Of a stretch of 64,000 nt of DNA, positions 44,410-51,919 are shown in pieces. Positions within the stretch are counted from its first letter, which is position 1. The number at the start of each line of letters is the position of its first letter. Made by a program: the position numbers and the translations under genes. The DNA comes from Butyricimonas paravirosa. GTDB taxonomy: Bacteria > Bacteroidota > Bacteroidia > Bacteroidales > Marinifilaceae. The DNA is taken from the NCBI RefSeq assembly GCF_032878955.1, contig NZ_CP043839.1, positions 2,976,001-3,040,000 of the forward strand, given 5' to 3'. Under the pieces are notes generated by a model, which saw only the letters and a program-made list of their open reading frames with translations, was not told the origin of the DNA and did not search any database.

Positions 44410-44433
44410 CTTTCCTTTTCAAATTAATCCACA

Positions 44434-44441
44434 CAAAGTTA
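44434..44441 (-). promoter_or_regulatory. -7 promoter element for polA
   Basis: Minus-strand TAACTTTG is a perfect TAnnTTTG, 25 bases before the ATG of polA. No TTTG is found at the right distance upstream. Confidence 0.45.
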
Positions 44442-44472
44442 GACTTTTTCTCCTAACTTTTCTGCTTACTTA

Positions 44473-44503
44473 TTTGTTTTATATTTCAGAATACCTATAT
44501 TTG
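44473..44503 (+). promoter_or_regulatory. promoter of the leader-lyase operon
   Basis: TTTG at 44473-44476, exactly 19 bases, then TATATTTG at 44496-44503: an exact match to the Bacteroidota consensus TTTG-N19-TAnnTTTG. The start of transcription would be at about 44508-44511, some 15 bases before the first leader peptide. Confidence 0.85.
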
Positions 44504-44523
44504 TCCCGAACAATGAAAAGAAA

Positions 44524-44580
44524 ATGAACACGATGTACACCTCATATTACTATTTCTATTATTACTTTCCGGAAAAGTAA
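44524..44580 (+). CDS. Tyr-rich leader peptide 1 (18 residues)
   Basis: ATG at 44524, stop TAA at 44578-44580, product MNTMYTSYYYFYYYFPEK. Seven of eighteen residues are Tyr and two are Phe, with the aromatic codons almost contiguous. The stop codon lies 32 bases before an intrinsic terminator stem (44613). Short, strongly biased in one amino acid, just after a promoter and just before a terminator: this is the layout of a transcription-attenuation leader. No clear antiterminator was found; GGGGG at 44582-44586 could pair with CCCC of the terminator but only over four bases. Confidence 0.8.
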   Translation: MNTMYTSYYYFYYYFPEK

Positions 44581-44612
44581 AGGGGGAATATTGTGATCAT
44601 ATAAAATATACA

Positions 44613-44637
44613 GGCCCCGAATTTCGGGGCCTTTTTT
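44613..44637 (+). terminator. attenuator terminator 1
   Basis: GGCCCCGAA, one base, TTCGGGGCC, then six T. A very strong intrinsic terminator 36 bases after leader peptide 1 begins its last codons and 17 bases ahead of leader peptide 2. Confidence 0.9.
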
Positions 44638-44653
44638 ATTTAAAACCATAGAC

Positions 44654-44752
44654 ATGAATACTATTTTTTCACATACAGGTCGTTATTATTACTACTATTA
44701 TTATTACCTCAACAACAGCTGGGATGACCTTGTATTACCTGTAAAAATGTAA
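44654..44752 (+). CDS. Tyr-run leader peptide 2 (32 residues)
   Basis: ATG at 44654, TAA at 44750-44752. Codons 11-18 (44684-44707) are eight Tyr codons in a row (TAT and TAC mixed), preceded by MNTIFSHTGR and followed by LNNSWDDLVLPVKM. Like leader 1 it opens with MNT. The Tyr run forms the loop of one RNA helix, and the bases just behind it can form a second, mutually exclusive helix with the downstream terminator, as detailed for the site 44675-44802. A function for the peptide itself is not needed to explain its composition. Confidence 0.88.
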   Translation: MNTIFSHTGRYYYYYYYYLNNSWDDLVLPVKM

Positions 44753-44802
44753 GTAACACGTATTATATTCATTCAACCCGGCTGATCCCAGCCGGGTTTT
44801 TT
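44675..44802 (+). promoter_or_regulatory. tyrosine attenuator 2: alternative RNA helices 1:2, 2:3 and 3:4
   Basis: Helix 1:2: ACAGGTC (44675-44681) with GACCTTGT (44726-44733), one bulge, the eight Tyr codons in its loop. Helix 2:3 (antiterminator): GCTGGGAT (44718-44725) with ATCCCAGC (44785-44792), eight pairs. Helix 3:4 (terminator): CCCGGCT (44777-44783) with AGCCGGG (44790-44796) and six T (44797-44802). Helices 2:3 and 3:4 share bases 44790-44792, so they exclude each other. A ribosome stalled at the Tyr codons breaks 1:2 and favours 2:3, letting polymerase go on into the lyase gene 18 bases later. Confidence 0.8.
44777..44802 (+). terminator. attenuator terminator 2
   Basis: Seven-base G/C-rich stem, six-base loop GATCCC, six T. 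Ends 18 bases before the ATG of the lyase gene. Confidence 0.92.
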
Positions 44803-44820
44803 AATTTAAATCCATAAATC

Positions 44821-46272
44821 ATGACAAACAACATTCAATTTTACAGCGGAGAGAACATACCCCTGGAACTACATAAAGTCCGGGTCGTTCAAAAACTACA
44901 TCTCGTACCCGTGGAACGACGCCTGAAAGCTTTGCAGGAATCCGGGTTCAATACCTTCAAGCTAAATACGAACGATGTGTTTCTGGATATGCTCACGGAT
45001 AGTGGAACAAACGCCATGAGTGATAACCAAGTGGCCGCCATGTTTCGTGCCGATGACGCTTACGCCGGATCGCAAAGTTTCACCCGCCTGTTGAAAGCCG
45101 TGCAGGATGTACTTGGAAAAGAATTTCTACTCCCGGTACATCAGGGAAGAGCGGCAGAAAACATCATTTGCCGTACTTTTATCAAACCGGGACAAATCGT
45201 GCCGATGAATTACCACTTCACGACGGCCCTCGCCCATATCACGGAAAACGGGGGAAAGATCGCGGAACTTCTTTGTGACGATGCCTTGGAAATTCAGTCA
45301 ACAAACCCGTTTAAAGGAAATATAGACATCCATAAACTGGAAAAATGCATTCAAGACCACGGCTCCGAAAATATCCCATTTATCCGGATGGAGGCCTCCA
45401 CGAATTTAATCGGGGGCCAACCTTTTTCTATCCATAATCTTCAACAAGTCCGGGAAGTTGCCGACCGACACGGAATCATGCTAGTGCTGGATGCCAGCCT
45501 ATTAGGTGAAAATGCCTTTCTCGTGAAACAACGGGAAAAAGAATGGAAAAATGCCTCTCTCGCCGAGATACTGAAAACTATTACGGGACTGGCCGACTTG
45601 GTTTACTTTTCTGCTAGAAAACTCAGTTCTTCCCGGGGCGGGGGTATTTGCACGAATAACCGGACGTTATACGCGAAGATGGAAACCCTTATCCCTCTTT
45701 TTGAAGGTTTTCTCACTTACGGGGGAATATCGGTCCGGGAAATTGAGGCCATGGCTGTAGGTCTCTACGAAACACAAGATGAAACCATCATCCGACAAAG
45801 CCCGGATTCTATCGCGTTCCTCGTGAATGACCTACAACAAAAAGGAATTCCTGTTGTTACCCCTGCCGGTGTACTGGGCTGCCACGTGGACGCCATGTCT
45901 TTCTGCAAGCACATCCCTCAATCGGAATACCCTGCCGGAGCTTTAGCCGCGGCCTTTTACCTCATTTCGGGTATTCGGGGAATGGAAAGAGGCACGATTT
46001 CCAGCGTAAGAGACGAGCAAGGAAACGAAATTCCCTCCGATCTGGAATTACTGCGCCTTGCCCTACCCCGGCGGGTGTTCACGCTATCGCAAATCAAATA
46101 CGTGAGTGACCGGATGCAATGGTTATTTGATAACCGCCACCTGATCGGAGGACTACGTTTCGTGTATGAACCCCCGGTTCTACGTTTTTTCATGGGGACA
46201 TTAGCTCCTACCTCCGGATGGCCGCTACGTCTTCTAGCCAAATTTAAAGAAGATTTCGGAGAAAGTCTTTAA
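44821..46272 (+). CDS. tpl: PLP beta-eliminating lyase, tyrosine phenol-lyase-like
   Basis: A 483-residue pyridoxal-phosphate enzyme of the TnaA/tyrosine phenol-lyase family (Tyr + water to phenol, pyruvate and ammonia, reversible). LTDSGTNAMSDNQ and AYAGSQSF (Tyr81) are family marks; Asp224 should hold the PLP nitrogen and Lys267 in SARKLSS the cofactor. Residues that separate tyrosine from tryptophan lyases agree with tyrosine: Thr134 in YHFTT (tryptophanase has Asp) and Arg390 in GMERG (tryptophanase has a hydrophobic residue); the carboxylate Arg is Arg412. The usual Lys before the PLP Lys is Arg266. It lies behind two Tyr leaders and ahead of a DAHP synthase gene. Substrate inferred, not certain. 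Confidence 0.8.
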   Translation: MTNNIQFYSGENIPLELHKVRVVQKLHLVPVERRLKALQESGFNTFKLNTNDVFLDMLTDSGTNAMSDNQVAAMFRADDAYAGSQSFTRLLKAVQDVLGKEFLLPVHQGRAAENIICRTFIKPGQIVPMNYHFTTALAHITENGGKIAELLCDDALEIQSTNPFKGNIDIHKLEKCIQDHGSENIPFIRMEASTNLIGGQPFSIHNLQQVREVADRHGIMLVLDASLLGENAFLVKQREKEWKNASLAEILKTITGLADLVYFSARKLSSSRGGGICTNNRTLYAKMETLIPLFEGFLTYGGISVREIEAMAVGLYETQDETIIRQSPDSIAFLVNDLQQKGIPVVTPAGVLGCHVDAMSFCKHIPQSEYPAGALAAAFYLISGIRGMERGTISSVRDEQGNEIPSDLELLRLALPRRVFTLSQIKYVSDRMQWLFDNRHLIGGLRFVYEPPVLRFFMGTLAPTSGWPLRLLAKFKEDFGESL

Positions 46273-46311
46273 TGAAATAATATTATATAATCCATTAAAT
46301 AAAATACAATT

Positions 46312-46449
46312 ATGAAAACAAAAAAATCAAATCTTCAAAAAGGAAACAAGAATACGCAAAATCGCCTATCAATTTCAAAACAAACAAGTAAAAAGACTTC
46401 TACTAAAAAAGAATCTAAATTCAGTTTTAAACACGGAACGTTCTGTTGA
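46312..46449 (+). CDS. 45-residue Lys-rich ORF with Phe codons at its end, candidate leader 3
   Basis: ATG at 46312, TGA at 46447-46449. The N-terminal part is Lys/Thr/Ser-rich (MKTKKSNLQKGNKNTQ and on), and the last nine codons contain three Phe (KFSFKHGTFC). Its stop codon lies 16 bases ahead of an intrinsic terminator (46466), and an aromatic-pathway gene follows. By position it is a Phe-sensing leader peptide; by composition it could also be a small basic protein. No antiterminator could be drawn. It is 39 bases behind the lyase gene. Confidence 0.6.
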   Translation: MKTKKSNLQKGNKNTQNRLSISKQTSKKTSTKKESKFSFKHGTFC

Positions 46450-46465
46450 AATACATCATCCGCCG

Positions 46466-46502
46466 GGAGCTATCCAAAAAGTAAAGGGATAGCTCCATTT
46501 TT
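46466..46502 (+). terminator. attenuator-type terminator 3
   Basis: GGAGCTATCC (46466-46475) and GGATAGCTCC (46487-46496) pair perfectly over ten bases; an A and five T follow. It lies between the 45-residue ORF and the DAHP synthase gene, 43 bases before the ATG. Confidence 0.85.
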
Positions 46503-46545
46503 AGAAAAGAAAAGAATATCTTTGAATTCTAATTTTGTAGTTAAA

Positions 46546-47637
46546 ATGACCAAACCATTAGAAATACAATCCTATTCCGAATGGAATCTGTTCACCCGCC
46601 AAGAACGTCCGTTAATGATCGCGGGTCCTTGCAGTGCTGAGAGTGAAGAGCAACTCTTTAACACGGCAACTAAACTGAAAAACAATGGAATAGAAGTTTT
46701 ACGAGCCGGAATATGGAAACCTAGGACCCGTCCGAATTGTTTTGAAGGAGTCGGAGTAAAAGGATTGCCTTGGCTACAAAATATCCAAAAGGAACTGGGA
46801 ATGAAAATTTCCACGGAAGTTGCTAATGCCCATCACGTGGAAGTCGCACTGAAATACGGGATGAATATGGTATGGATTGGCGCCCGTTCCACGGCAAACC
46901 CGTTTGCCGTTCAAGAAATTGCGGAATCATTAAAAGGAGTTGATATTCCGGTTCTCGTCAAGAATCCGGTAAACCCGGACATAGAACTATGGATCGGTGC
47001 TTTTGAACGTCTCTATTTGTGTGGTATTACAAAATTAGGAGCTATTCATCGCGGTTTTTCATCCTATAACAGCACTCGCTATCGTAATATGCCTCAATGG
47101 CAAATACCAATTGAATTAAAGCGACGCATCAAGAATCTACCGCTTTTCTGTGACCCCAGCCACATCAGCGGCCATCGGGAATATATTCAGGAAATATCCC
47201 AGAAAGCAATGGACCTGGGATTCGATGGATTAATCATCGAGTCGCACGTGAATCCGGATTGTGCATTAAGTGATGCTTTTCAACAAATTACCCCCGATCA
47301 ATTAAATCAAATTCTATCCCATCTGATCATCCGGGAAGAACATCCTAACAACTCAAATAGTACCTTAATCATCGAAGAACTCCGGGAAAAAATAGATACT
47401 CTGGATAACACGATCATGGAAGTCCTTACCAACCGGATGAAAATTATTGAAGAGATCGGGACGTATAAAAAACAAAACAATATTACCATTCTCCAACCGG
47501 ATCGTTGGGAAAAAATCCTAACCCGTGTTCTTGAAGAGGCCCGCAAGAATAATTTGAGTGAAGAACTCGTGGAGCGCGTGTTCAAAGCTATCCACCAAGC
47601 CTCTATCGATAGACAAACAGATATTATGAACGAATAA
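46546..47637 (+). CDS. aroG: DAHP synthase / chorismate mutase fusion
   Basis: About 363 residues from the ATG at 46546 (an in-frame TTG at 46522 is a poor alternative). Residues 1 to about 260 are a KDPG-type (I-beta) 3-deoxy-7-phosphoheptulonate synthase, the first step of the shikimate pathway: LMIAGPCSAES, RAGIWKPRTRPNCFEGVG, WIGARSTANPF, VLVKNPVNPD, and the metal ligands in FCDPSHISGHR and LIIESHVNPD. The last 90 residues are an AroQ chorismate mutase (IIEELREKIDTLDNTIMEVLTNRMKIIEEIGTYKK). Fusing the first and a branch-point step allows feedback control. The other Phe/Tyr genes of the pathway are not nearby. Expression should depend on the terminator at 46466. Confidence 0.93.
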   Translation: MTKPLEIQSYSEWNLFTRQERPLMIAGPCSAESEEQLFNTATKLKNNGIEVLRAGIWKPRTRPNCFEGVGVKGLPWLQNIQKELGMKISTEVANAHHVEVALKYGMNMVWIGARSTANPFAVQEIAESLKGVDIPVLVKNPVNPDIELWIGAFERLYLCGITKLGAIHRGFSSYNSTRYRNMPQWQIPIELKRRIKNLPLFCDPSHISGHREYIQEISQKAMDLGFDGLIIESHVNPDCALSDAFQQITPDQLNQILSHLIIREEHPNNSNSTLIIEELREKIDTLDNTIMEVLTNRMKIIEEIGTYKKQNNITILQPDRWEKILTRVLEEARKNNLSEELVERVFKAIHQASIDRQTDIMNE

Positions 47638-47663
47638 TTCTTTATGAATAAATAACTTTTCTT

Positions 47664-47694
47664 ATTGTATTCCTAAAAAAAAGTCTTACCTTTC
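47664..47694 (+). promoter_or_regulatory. promoter for the 47718 lipoprotein operon
   Basis: ATTG (47664-47667), 19 bases, TACCTTTC (47687-47694): close to TTTG-N19-TAnnTTTG with one mismatch in each element, ending 23 bases before the ATG at 47718. Confidence 0.5.
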
Positions 47695-47717
47695 ATGAGT
47701 GGTTAAAAATCAACATC

Positions 47718-48473
47718 ATGAAAATAATTCTCTCTTTCTTTAGTGTCCTTATACTATTTTATGGGTGTAGCAAAGAATCGGATTCAACAGACGAATGGGT
47801 CGATGTTTCGTTCATTCCTTCAATAGAATATATCATGACGCCATTGAACAGTCGAAGTGATGATATACAGGAGCCTAATTTATTGGGACTTATATACACT
47901 AGCAATAATATCGAATCTGTTGTCATTCCCGAAAACAATACATTCTCCGTGAAACTGAAAATGGGACAATATTACACGATCGTATTCATAGCCAATGGTA
48001 TTCCCTATTTAAATAACTTTGAAAAGTATTCTACTGCACATTTAATGCTGGATACCGTACTCGCTCCCAACCGGTATGGTTCAGAGATCTATATCGCAAC
48101 AATGCAGGTGAGAATCACTTCTATATCACCTTCCCCCATCACGATAACGCTGACCCCCATCGTAAGCGCACTTGTTTTTGTACCGGAAGAAATTCCACGT
48201 GCAGGAGAAATAAAAGAAATGACAACAACTCTAACAAATATACGTCCAACGTATTATCTCGATCCACAAAACAAAAAAACAACGTCCACAACTGCCACCG
48301 TAAAAACATCGGAATCAACAGAATTTAAATTCTTTGTCTATTCTTTTTCATCCGAGAAGAAAACACAGGTTGTTTCGGAGATCAACAGGTTTGACCACTC
48401 GACAACATGGAACATGGGAAATTTCGATATATATGGTAATAAATATTATCAATTCGAGGGAGAATTAAAATAA
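47718..48473 (+). CDS. Mfa2/FimB-like surface lipoprotein
   Basis: A 251-residue lipoprotein (signal LILFYGC, Cys at 16). The mature part is a beta-sandwich with the strand pattern of the FimB/Mfa2 fimbrial anchor group: NNTFSVKLKMGQYYTIVFIANG, SEIYIATMQVRITSISPSPITITLTPIVSALVFVPEE. It lacks the C-terminal half of a full Mfa2. It is first of two genes on the strand; the second, 16 bases on, has a related N-terminal domain plus leucine-rich repeats, so the pair probably arose by duplication and works together at the cell surface. Confidence 0.6.
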   Translation: MKIILSFFSVLILFYGCSKESDSTDEWVDVSFIPSIEYIMTPLNSRSDDIQEPNLLGLIYTSNNIESVVIPENNTFSVKLKMGQYYTIVFIANGIPYLNNFEKYSTAHLMLDTVLAPNRYGSEIYIATMQVRITSISPSPITITLTPIVSALVFVPEEIPRAGEIKEMTTTLTNIRPTYYLDPQNKKTTSTTATVKTSESTEFKFFVYSFSSEKKTQVVSEINRFDHSTTWNMGNFDIYGNKYYQFEGELK

Positions 48474-48489
48474 CTTTAAATCAAATCAG

Positions 48490-50379
48490 ATGAAACATCT
48501 TTTTACCTCCTATTCAATCATCGTATTTGCCCTATTTTTAAGTGCATGTAATGATAGTAATAGCCATGATTCTCCTGAATCAAAATTACATGATATTAAA
48601 GTTAACTATTCTTCTTCAGATCCGGAACATACGGTAACGGATCGTCACTTCTATATCTATAACGAGGCAGATTCTCTCGTTCAACATATAAGTACCTCTG
48701 AAAAAACTCCAACCCTATCCCTACCTCAAGGAAAATATAAACTCATTGCATTTGAAAATATTGGTTCAAACATAAAGAATACTGAAAATTATAACACCAT
48801 CACGATCGAACAATCCTTAACAGGAGAGCAGGATATTTTTATGGCAAAAGCCTATTTGGAAATGCCAACAGAATACCATACCGTCTATTGCTATTTCAGA
48901 CGTGTATGCGGTGGCCTCGCCATCGTGCAACATCCTGATTATGGCCTATTCCCCGGCTCCGTTACTCATTTCACGCTAGAAATTACCCGTCCGGAAGGAG
49001 CCTTGTTATCCCCAATAAAAGAAATTTCCCAAGATGAAGTAACTATTTGCCAAGAAAATATACCAATTTATAGCACGACCTCAAACTTCCGTATCGTTTA
49101 TTTATTTCCAATGAGCGATAATATTCTTGTCCATTTAAGCCTCACGTTTTATGATAAAAATAACACTCCAATTGACAAGTGGGAATTTGATGAATCATTT
49201 CCTATTGAATCAGAAAAACTTACAGGTCTTTACTTGAACCTTAGCCAAGCAGGAAACCAACCATACACGGTTGAAATAAAACAGGATGCCTTTCAAAATA
49301 TTAATCTTTACTTATACAAGGAAAGCTACGTGGAAATACGGGATGAAAAATTACGTAAAGCATTGCAAGAAAAACCCTATTACGCTGAATTTGATGAACA
49401 AGGCAGATTTAACCGAAATAGTGTTGTCGCACAAAACACAAAAAGTATATCCTTGGTAGCCTGCGAGTTAAAAGATATATCACAATTACCGGAACTCTAT
49501 CCCAATTTAACCTCAATTGACGTGAAAGTCAATGATATAGAAGAATTTGATATCAGCAAGTTTCCAAAACTTGAACATTTAGATTGCAATTACAATAAAA
49601 TCAAAGAACTTCATGTTGAACATTGTCCAAATTTAAAAACACTGGCATGTGAATACAATCTCTTGGAATCATTGGATTTATCCCTCTGCACGTCTTTAAC
49701 TACACTCGATTGTTTTAACAATCAGTTGAAAGAACTAGATCTTTCCAAAAATACACAATTAGTAAAAGTTCAATGTTACGATAACCTGATAGAAAAACTT
49801 ACTATAAATGCTCCCAATACTTTAGAAAAGATAGATGCTAGTTATAACCAACTCATCTCTTTTGATGCCAGTAATCATAAATACCTAACAGATCTTTCGT
49901 GTTCCGATAATAAATTGACAAACATCAATATAAGTGGATGTGCAAATATTAAAAAACTCTATTTATCTCATAACCAACTTACTGATATTGAACTGAAACA
50001 TACTCCTGCAATACTTCAACTTTATCTCGTACGCAATAATTTACAAACTCTTGATCTTACTTCTAATTTAGAAATACAGGATGTCAGATGTGACTCGAAC
50101 CGACTAGAATCTATTATTTTCGCTGATAGCGATTACATTTTAAGTAATTTTTCCTGTTATGGTCCGGATCATACATTTACAGACATTCCAACTTTCAAAT
50201 ATCAACATTTTCCAAATATAGGAAATGTTTATCTACCTTTTTCAGCTATAGATGGTCCTGTTATAAGAGAAACCTACGAATATAACTATTATAAACATCA
50301 ATTCTGGGGATACCAAGATATAGACGGAACCATAATGGGTTATCCAAAAGAAGGTAATATACCAGATCAACCCCAGTAA
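48490..50379 (+). CDS. surface lipoprotein: Mfa2-like N-terminus plus leucine-rich repeats
   Basis: A 629-residue lipoprotein (lipobox FLSACND). Residues 25-270 resemble the FimB/Mfa2 anchor domain (TPTLSLPQGKYKLIAFENIG, EMPTEYHTVYCYFRRVCGGLAIV). From about 330 to 560 there are ten or more leucine-rich repeats of 20-22 residues of the type found in Bacteroidota surface proteins, with unit LxxLxCxxNxLxxLDLSxC (for example LTTLDCFNNQLKELDLSKN). A short tail without a sorting domain ends the protein. Such repeats usually bind proteins; a host or bacterial surface ligand is possible but not shown. Second gene of a two-gene unit. Confidence 0.8.
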   Translation: MKHLFTSYSIIVFALFLSACNDSNSHDSPESKLHDIKVNYSSSDPEHTVTDRHFYIYNEADSLVQHISTSEKTPTLSLPQGKYKLIAFENIGSNIKNTENYNTITIEQSLTGEQDIFMAKAYLEMPTEYHTVYCYFRRVCGGLAIVQHPDYGLFPGSVTHFTLEITRPEGALLSPIKEISQDEVTICQENIPIYSTTSNFRIVYLFPMSDNILVHLSLTFYDKNNTPIDKWEFDESFPIESEKLTGLYLNLSQAGNQPYTVEIKQDAFQNINLYLYKESYVEIRDEKLRKALQEKPYYAEFDEQGRFNRNSVVAQNTKSISLVACELKDISQLPELYPNLTSIDVKVNDIEEFDISKFPKLEHLDCNYNKIKELHVEHCPNLKTLACEYNLLESLDLSLCTSLTTLDCFNNQLKELDLSKNTQLVKVQCYDNLIEKLTINAPNTLEKIDASYNQLISFDASNHKYLTDLSCSDNKLTNINISGCANIKKLYLSHNQLTDIELKHTPAILQLYLVRNNLQTLDLTSNLEIQDVRCDSNRLESIIFADSDYILSNFSCYGPDHTFTDIPTFKYQHFPNIGNVYLPFSAIDGPVIRETYEYNYYKHQFWGYQDIDGTIMGYPKEGNIPDQPQ

Positions 50380-50400
50380 AATTTAAAAGAAATACAAAAA

Positions 50401-50429
50401 GCCAACTAATTTATTCCAAATCAGTTGGC
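50401..50429. terminator. bidirectional hairpin terminator
   Basis: GCCAACT (50401-50407) and AGTTGGC (50423-50429) pair over seven bases around a 15-base loop. It lies between the convergent LRR gene and the TlpA gene of locus 3; an A run on its left would be a T run for the minus-strand transcript. Confidence 0.65.
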
Positions 50430-50472
50430 CTTCAATAAATATCTCTAAAGGTTTAATTTTAAGAGGTAACAA

Positions 50473-51900
50473 TTACTTCAGTTTAATCATTTTCATACCA
50501 CCGGGACCTTTTATCTCTTTCGGTTTGGACAATTGTTCCTCTATAAACGGAATCAGTTTACCGTTAGAAGGTCTCATCGCATTGATTGTGATAATTCTAC
50601 CCTCACTATCAAACATCATAAAACGAGGTATTCCGGTTATTATGTATTCATTGTACAATTTATCCTTTAAAGCTCCATCAACTATATATTGCGGCCATTG
50701 GGGTTTGTCTTCATCTAATTTTTTCTCCCAAAGGTTCTTTTTACTATCCACTGATACACTCACCAATAGAACCCGCGGATCATCTTTATAATGTTGGTAT
50801 AATTTTTCCATGTTAGGAATCTCTTCCACACACGGTCCACACCATGTTGCCCAAATATCCATATAAACAAGTTTTCCCTTAAAATCTGAGAGTTTCACCA
50901 GATTACCATCACGATCACGCATTTCAAAATCCTTAGCTACCGATCCGGCCTCAAGATTATTATCCTTTGATGGTAATGGTCGTGCTTTCACAAAAGCAAG
51001 ATGTTCCGGGTCTGTATTTATTTTATTAAAAGTTTCAACGAACTCTCTCGCATGAGCATTTCCCCCTCCCATATAAAACATAATGGCATAATAGTGAGAA
51101 ACACTATTTTTAATCTCTTGATTACTTACTAGTTCATCAAGGATCAATAATTTTCTAATAAATGATTTAGCTGGATCATCTTGAGCGGTAGCCCTGTTTC
51201 TTGCCTCCCAAGATATTCGCCTTTCCACCACTCCCGTATAACCTAATGAGGCTTTGCGAGGATCTTTTCTAAAAGTGATACTATCATTCACATCCATTGA
51301 CTTCATAAATTTTATGTAGTCAGCGTCCGTAAGAGTCAGTTTTTCGTCACCCCTTCCAAATCCAATTTTAGCCGAAATAATATCCACATTCTTTTCCACC
51401 CGATACTCCTCGACAAGATCCTGATCTCCCTTAATTTTATTCAATAATTGATCCAATTTTTTATCCAAACGATCCAAATTTGCCGAATACTCTTTAAACG
51501 TGGTAAATTTCTGTCCTCTAGCTCCTTTCAATCCAGATAACTGATTCGCATGAACAAATAAATAGGTATTAATATCCGTCCTATCCCCTGCAAATTTTGC
51601 TATTGTATTTCCATCCTTATCTTTTGATACTTCCAACCGGACTTCTTCCCCTTTACCTACTAACACGGGAATCCGGGTTTCATCAGGCATATTTATAGTA
51701 AACTTTTGTCCTTCATACCTGATCACCGGATTAAATACAAACGATCCGTCACTTCCTATTTTAAGGGCCTCCCGATCACAACCTCCAATATTAATTTTTA
51801 TCGTTTCGCCCTGATAATCATTAAATTTTCCTTTAATCACCTGTGCATTCACGGCGAACGTTCCAAGCAATATAATGCTTAATAAAATTAGTTTTTTCAT
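50473..51900 (-). CDS. TlpA-like thioredoxin with N-terminal beta domain (locus 3)
   Basis: About 475 residues from the ATG at 51900 (MKKLILLSIILLGTFAVNAQ is a signal peptide). Starts upstream at 51906 or 51981 would hide the signal or run into susD. A DUF4369-like beta domain (KGKFNDYQGETIKINIGGCDREAL) is followed by a helical middle and a TlpA/ResA-class thioredoxin with WCGPC (Cys354, Cys357) after GKLVYMDIWATW, plus the cis-proline region TGIPRF. It is probably a periplasmic or surface thiol-disulfide protein. It lies 19 bases behind susD and is the last gene of the locus. Confidence 0.85.
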   Translation of the reverse strand: MKKLILLSIILLGTFAVNAQVIKGKFNDYQGETIKINIGGCDREALKIGSDGSFVFNPVIRYEGQKFTINMPDETRIPVLVGKGEEVRLEVSKDKDGNTIAKFAGDRTDINTYLFVHANQLSGLKGARGQKFTTFKEYSANLDRLDKKLDQLLNKIKGDQDLVEEYRVEKNVDIISAKIGFGRGDEKLTLTDADYIKFMKSMDVNDSITFRKDPRKASLGYTGVVERRISWEARNRATAQDDPAKSFIRKLLILDELVSNQEIKNSVSHYYAIMFYMGGGNAHAREFVETFNKINTDPEHLAFVKARPLPSKDNNLEAGSVAKDFEMRDRDGNLVKLSDFKGKLVYMDIWATWCGPCVEEIPNMEKLYQHYKDDPRVLLVSVSVDSKKNLWEKKLDEDKPQWPQYIVDGALKDKLYNEYIITGIPRFMMFDSEGRIITINAMRPSNGKLIPFIEEQLSKPKEIKGPGGMKMIKLK

Positions 51901-51919
51901 CCTCATCAATATTTTATTG

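Noticed and set aside
44581..44618. Antiterminator for leader 1 (GGGGG with CCCC)
   Set aside because: Only four pairs, far weaker than the terminator; noted as possible but not claimed.
44684..44707. Simple-repeat slippage as an explanation of the Tyr run
   Set aside because: TAT and TAC are mixed irregularly and a second Tyr-rich ORF with the same layout lies just upstream, so selection on codon meaning is more likely than slippage.
46522..46545. TTG start for the DAHP synthase/chorismate mutase
   Set aside because: Adds eight residues without family counterpart; the ATG at 46546 begins where homologues begin.
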